Source: Dysidea avara (lineage: Eukaryota > Porifera > Demospongiae > Dictyoceratida > Dysideidae). Taken from it: 64,000 bases of DNA. The stretch covers positions 7,775,277 through 7,839,276 of the forward strand of contig NC_089281.1 in the NCBI RefSeq assembly GCF_963678975.1, written 5' to 3'. Of this stretch, positions 63,441-64,000 are shown one piece after another; position 1 is the first letter of the stretch; each line of letters starts with the position of its first letter. The position numbers were made by a program, and so were the translations under genes. The notes under the pieces are model-generated. The model searched no databases. It was not told the DNA's origin and saw nothing but the letters and a program-made list of their open reading frames with translations.

Positions 63441-64000
63441 GGTATTTGCTTCCTTGCTGCACAAGTCTGGGTTTGGACATACATAGAAACACACATGCAT
63501 ACACAATTTTTGAAAAACATCTCAAGTATCACTGCGCAACTTATGATTGCTCAAAGCGTCAATTCTTTGCAGCACCACTTTATAGCATTGACTACATGCA
63601 CAAGGTATGATTAATTCACCAGTTCTACAGCAACAATATAAGCAGGATGCAAATAACGTGAGACTTACAGTCTTGCATGGTACAAAAAATTAAAAACAGT
63701 GCTTAAAATGATAGGAGTATTAAACTACAGAAAAATGACAATTTCCGAAAAGTCTCATACTGGGCTTATACTTGTATTATCTACACACACATACACCCCT
63801 ATACTACCAATGTAAAGTTTTAACAACACAGATATCTCTAATATCCATAGAAAAATAAATACTGGTAGAAAACAAACACCTTGCTACAGGATTCTACACA
63901 TTGAGAATGGCATCATTGTATTTTAATACAAGGATAACTGTTGAAATTCTTAATGTATGTATGAGTGATGTCATACAATAACATAGTGCTGTTGTAAGAC
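63441..64000. other. Window end, no gene recognised
   Basis: No recognisable exon on either strand. Confidence 0.4.

Overview
This window looks like nuclear DNA from an early-branching animal, most likely a demosponge. That is inference from gene content and architecture; no taxonomic marker was tested. It carries short-intron metazoan genes (gephyrin, AP-4 sigma, PP2A B56, TRPA-type channel, TTLL, TRIM-NHL) separated by AT-rich DNA that is dense in short terminal-inverted-repeat (TIR) elements and LINE 3' stumps.

Layout. 1-1.9 kb: minisatellite split by a LINE stump, plus foldback repeats. 2.5-9.8 kb (minus): 16-exon ankyrin/TRPA-like channel. 9.8-14.8 kb: repeats. 14.86-15.94 kb (plus): intronless seven-helix receptor that stops inside helix 7. 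17.3-18.7 kb: TIR elements and a 578-bp pure AC repeat. 18.9-25.0 kb (minus): TTLL tubulin ligase-like gene whose 4.3-kb first intron holds a 1.8-kb palindrome with two nested insertions. 27.9-29.3 kb (minus): broken intronless glycosyltransferase-like gene. 31.0-33.5 kb (minus): AP4S1. 36.0-36.8 kb: long-TIR Mutator-like element. 37.5-40.2 kb (plus): two tandem mitochondrial carriers. 40.6-44.2 kb (minus): gephyrin, 19 exons, head to head with a BtaA-like (betaine-lipid synthase family) gene at 44.5-48.8 kb (plus). 49-52.5 kb: TIR elements and LINE debris. 52.7-55.0 kb (plus): intronless TRIM-NHL gene. 55.6-58.4 kb (minus): 3' half of a PP2A B56 regulatory subunit. 58.4-64 kb: no gene recognised, several foldback repeats.

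Most genes are unrelated housekeeping or sensory functions and do not form a pathway. The most notable points are the intron-bearing BtaA-like gene sharing a 360-bp divergent promoter with gephyrin; 12-nt and 18-nt microexons; three GC-AG introns; in-frame TAG codons interrupting two otherwise conserved frames; and a dispersed CTCTAATAGAG motif found inside several unrelated element types. Exon boundaries were read by eye from splice consensus and phase; no alignment or transcript was available.
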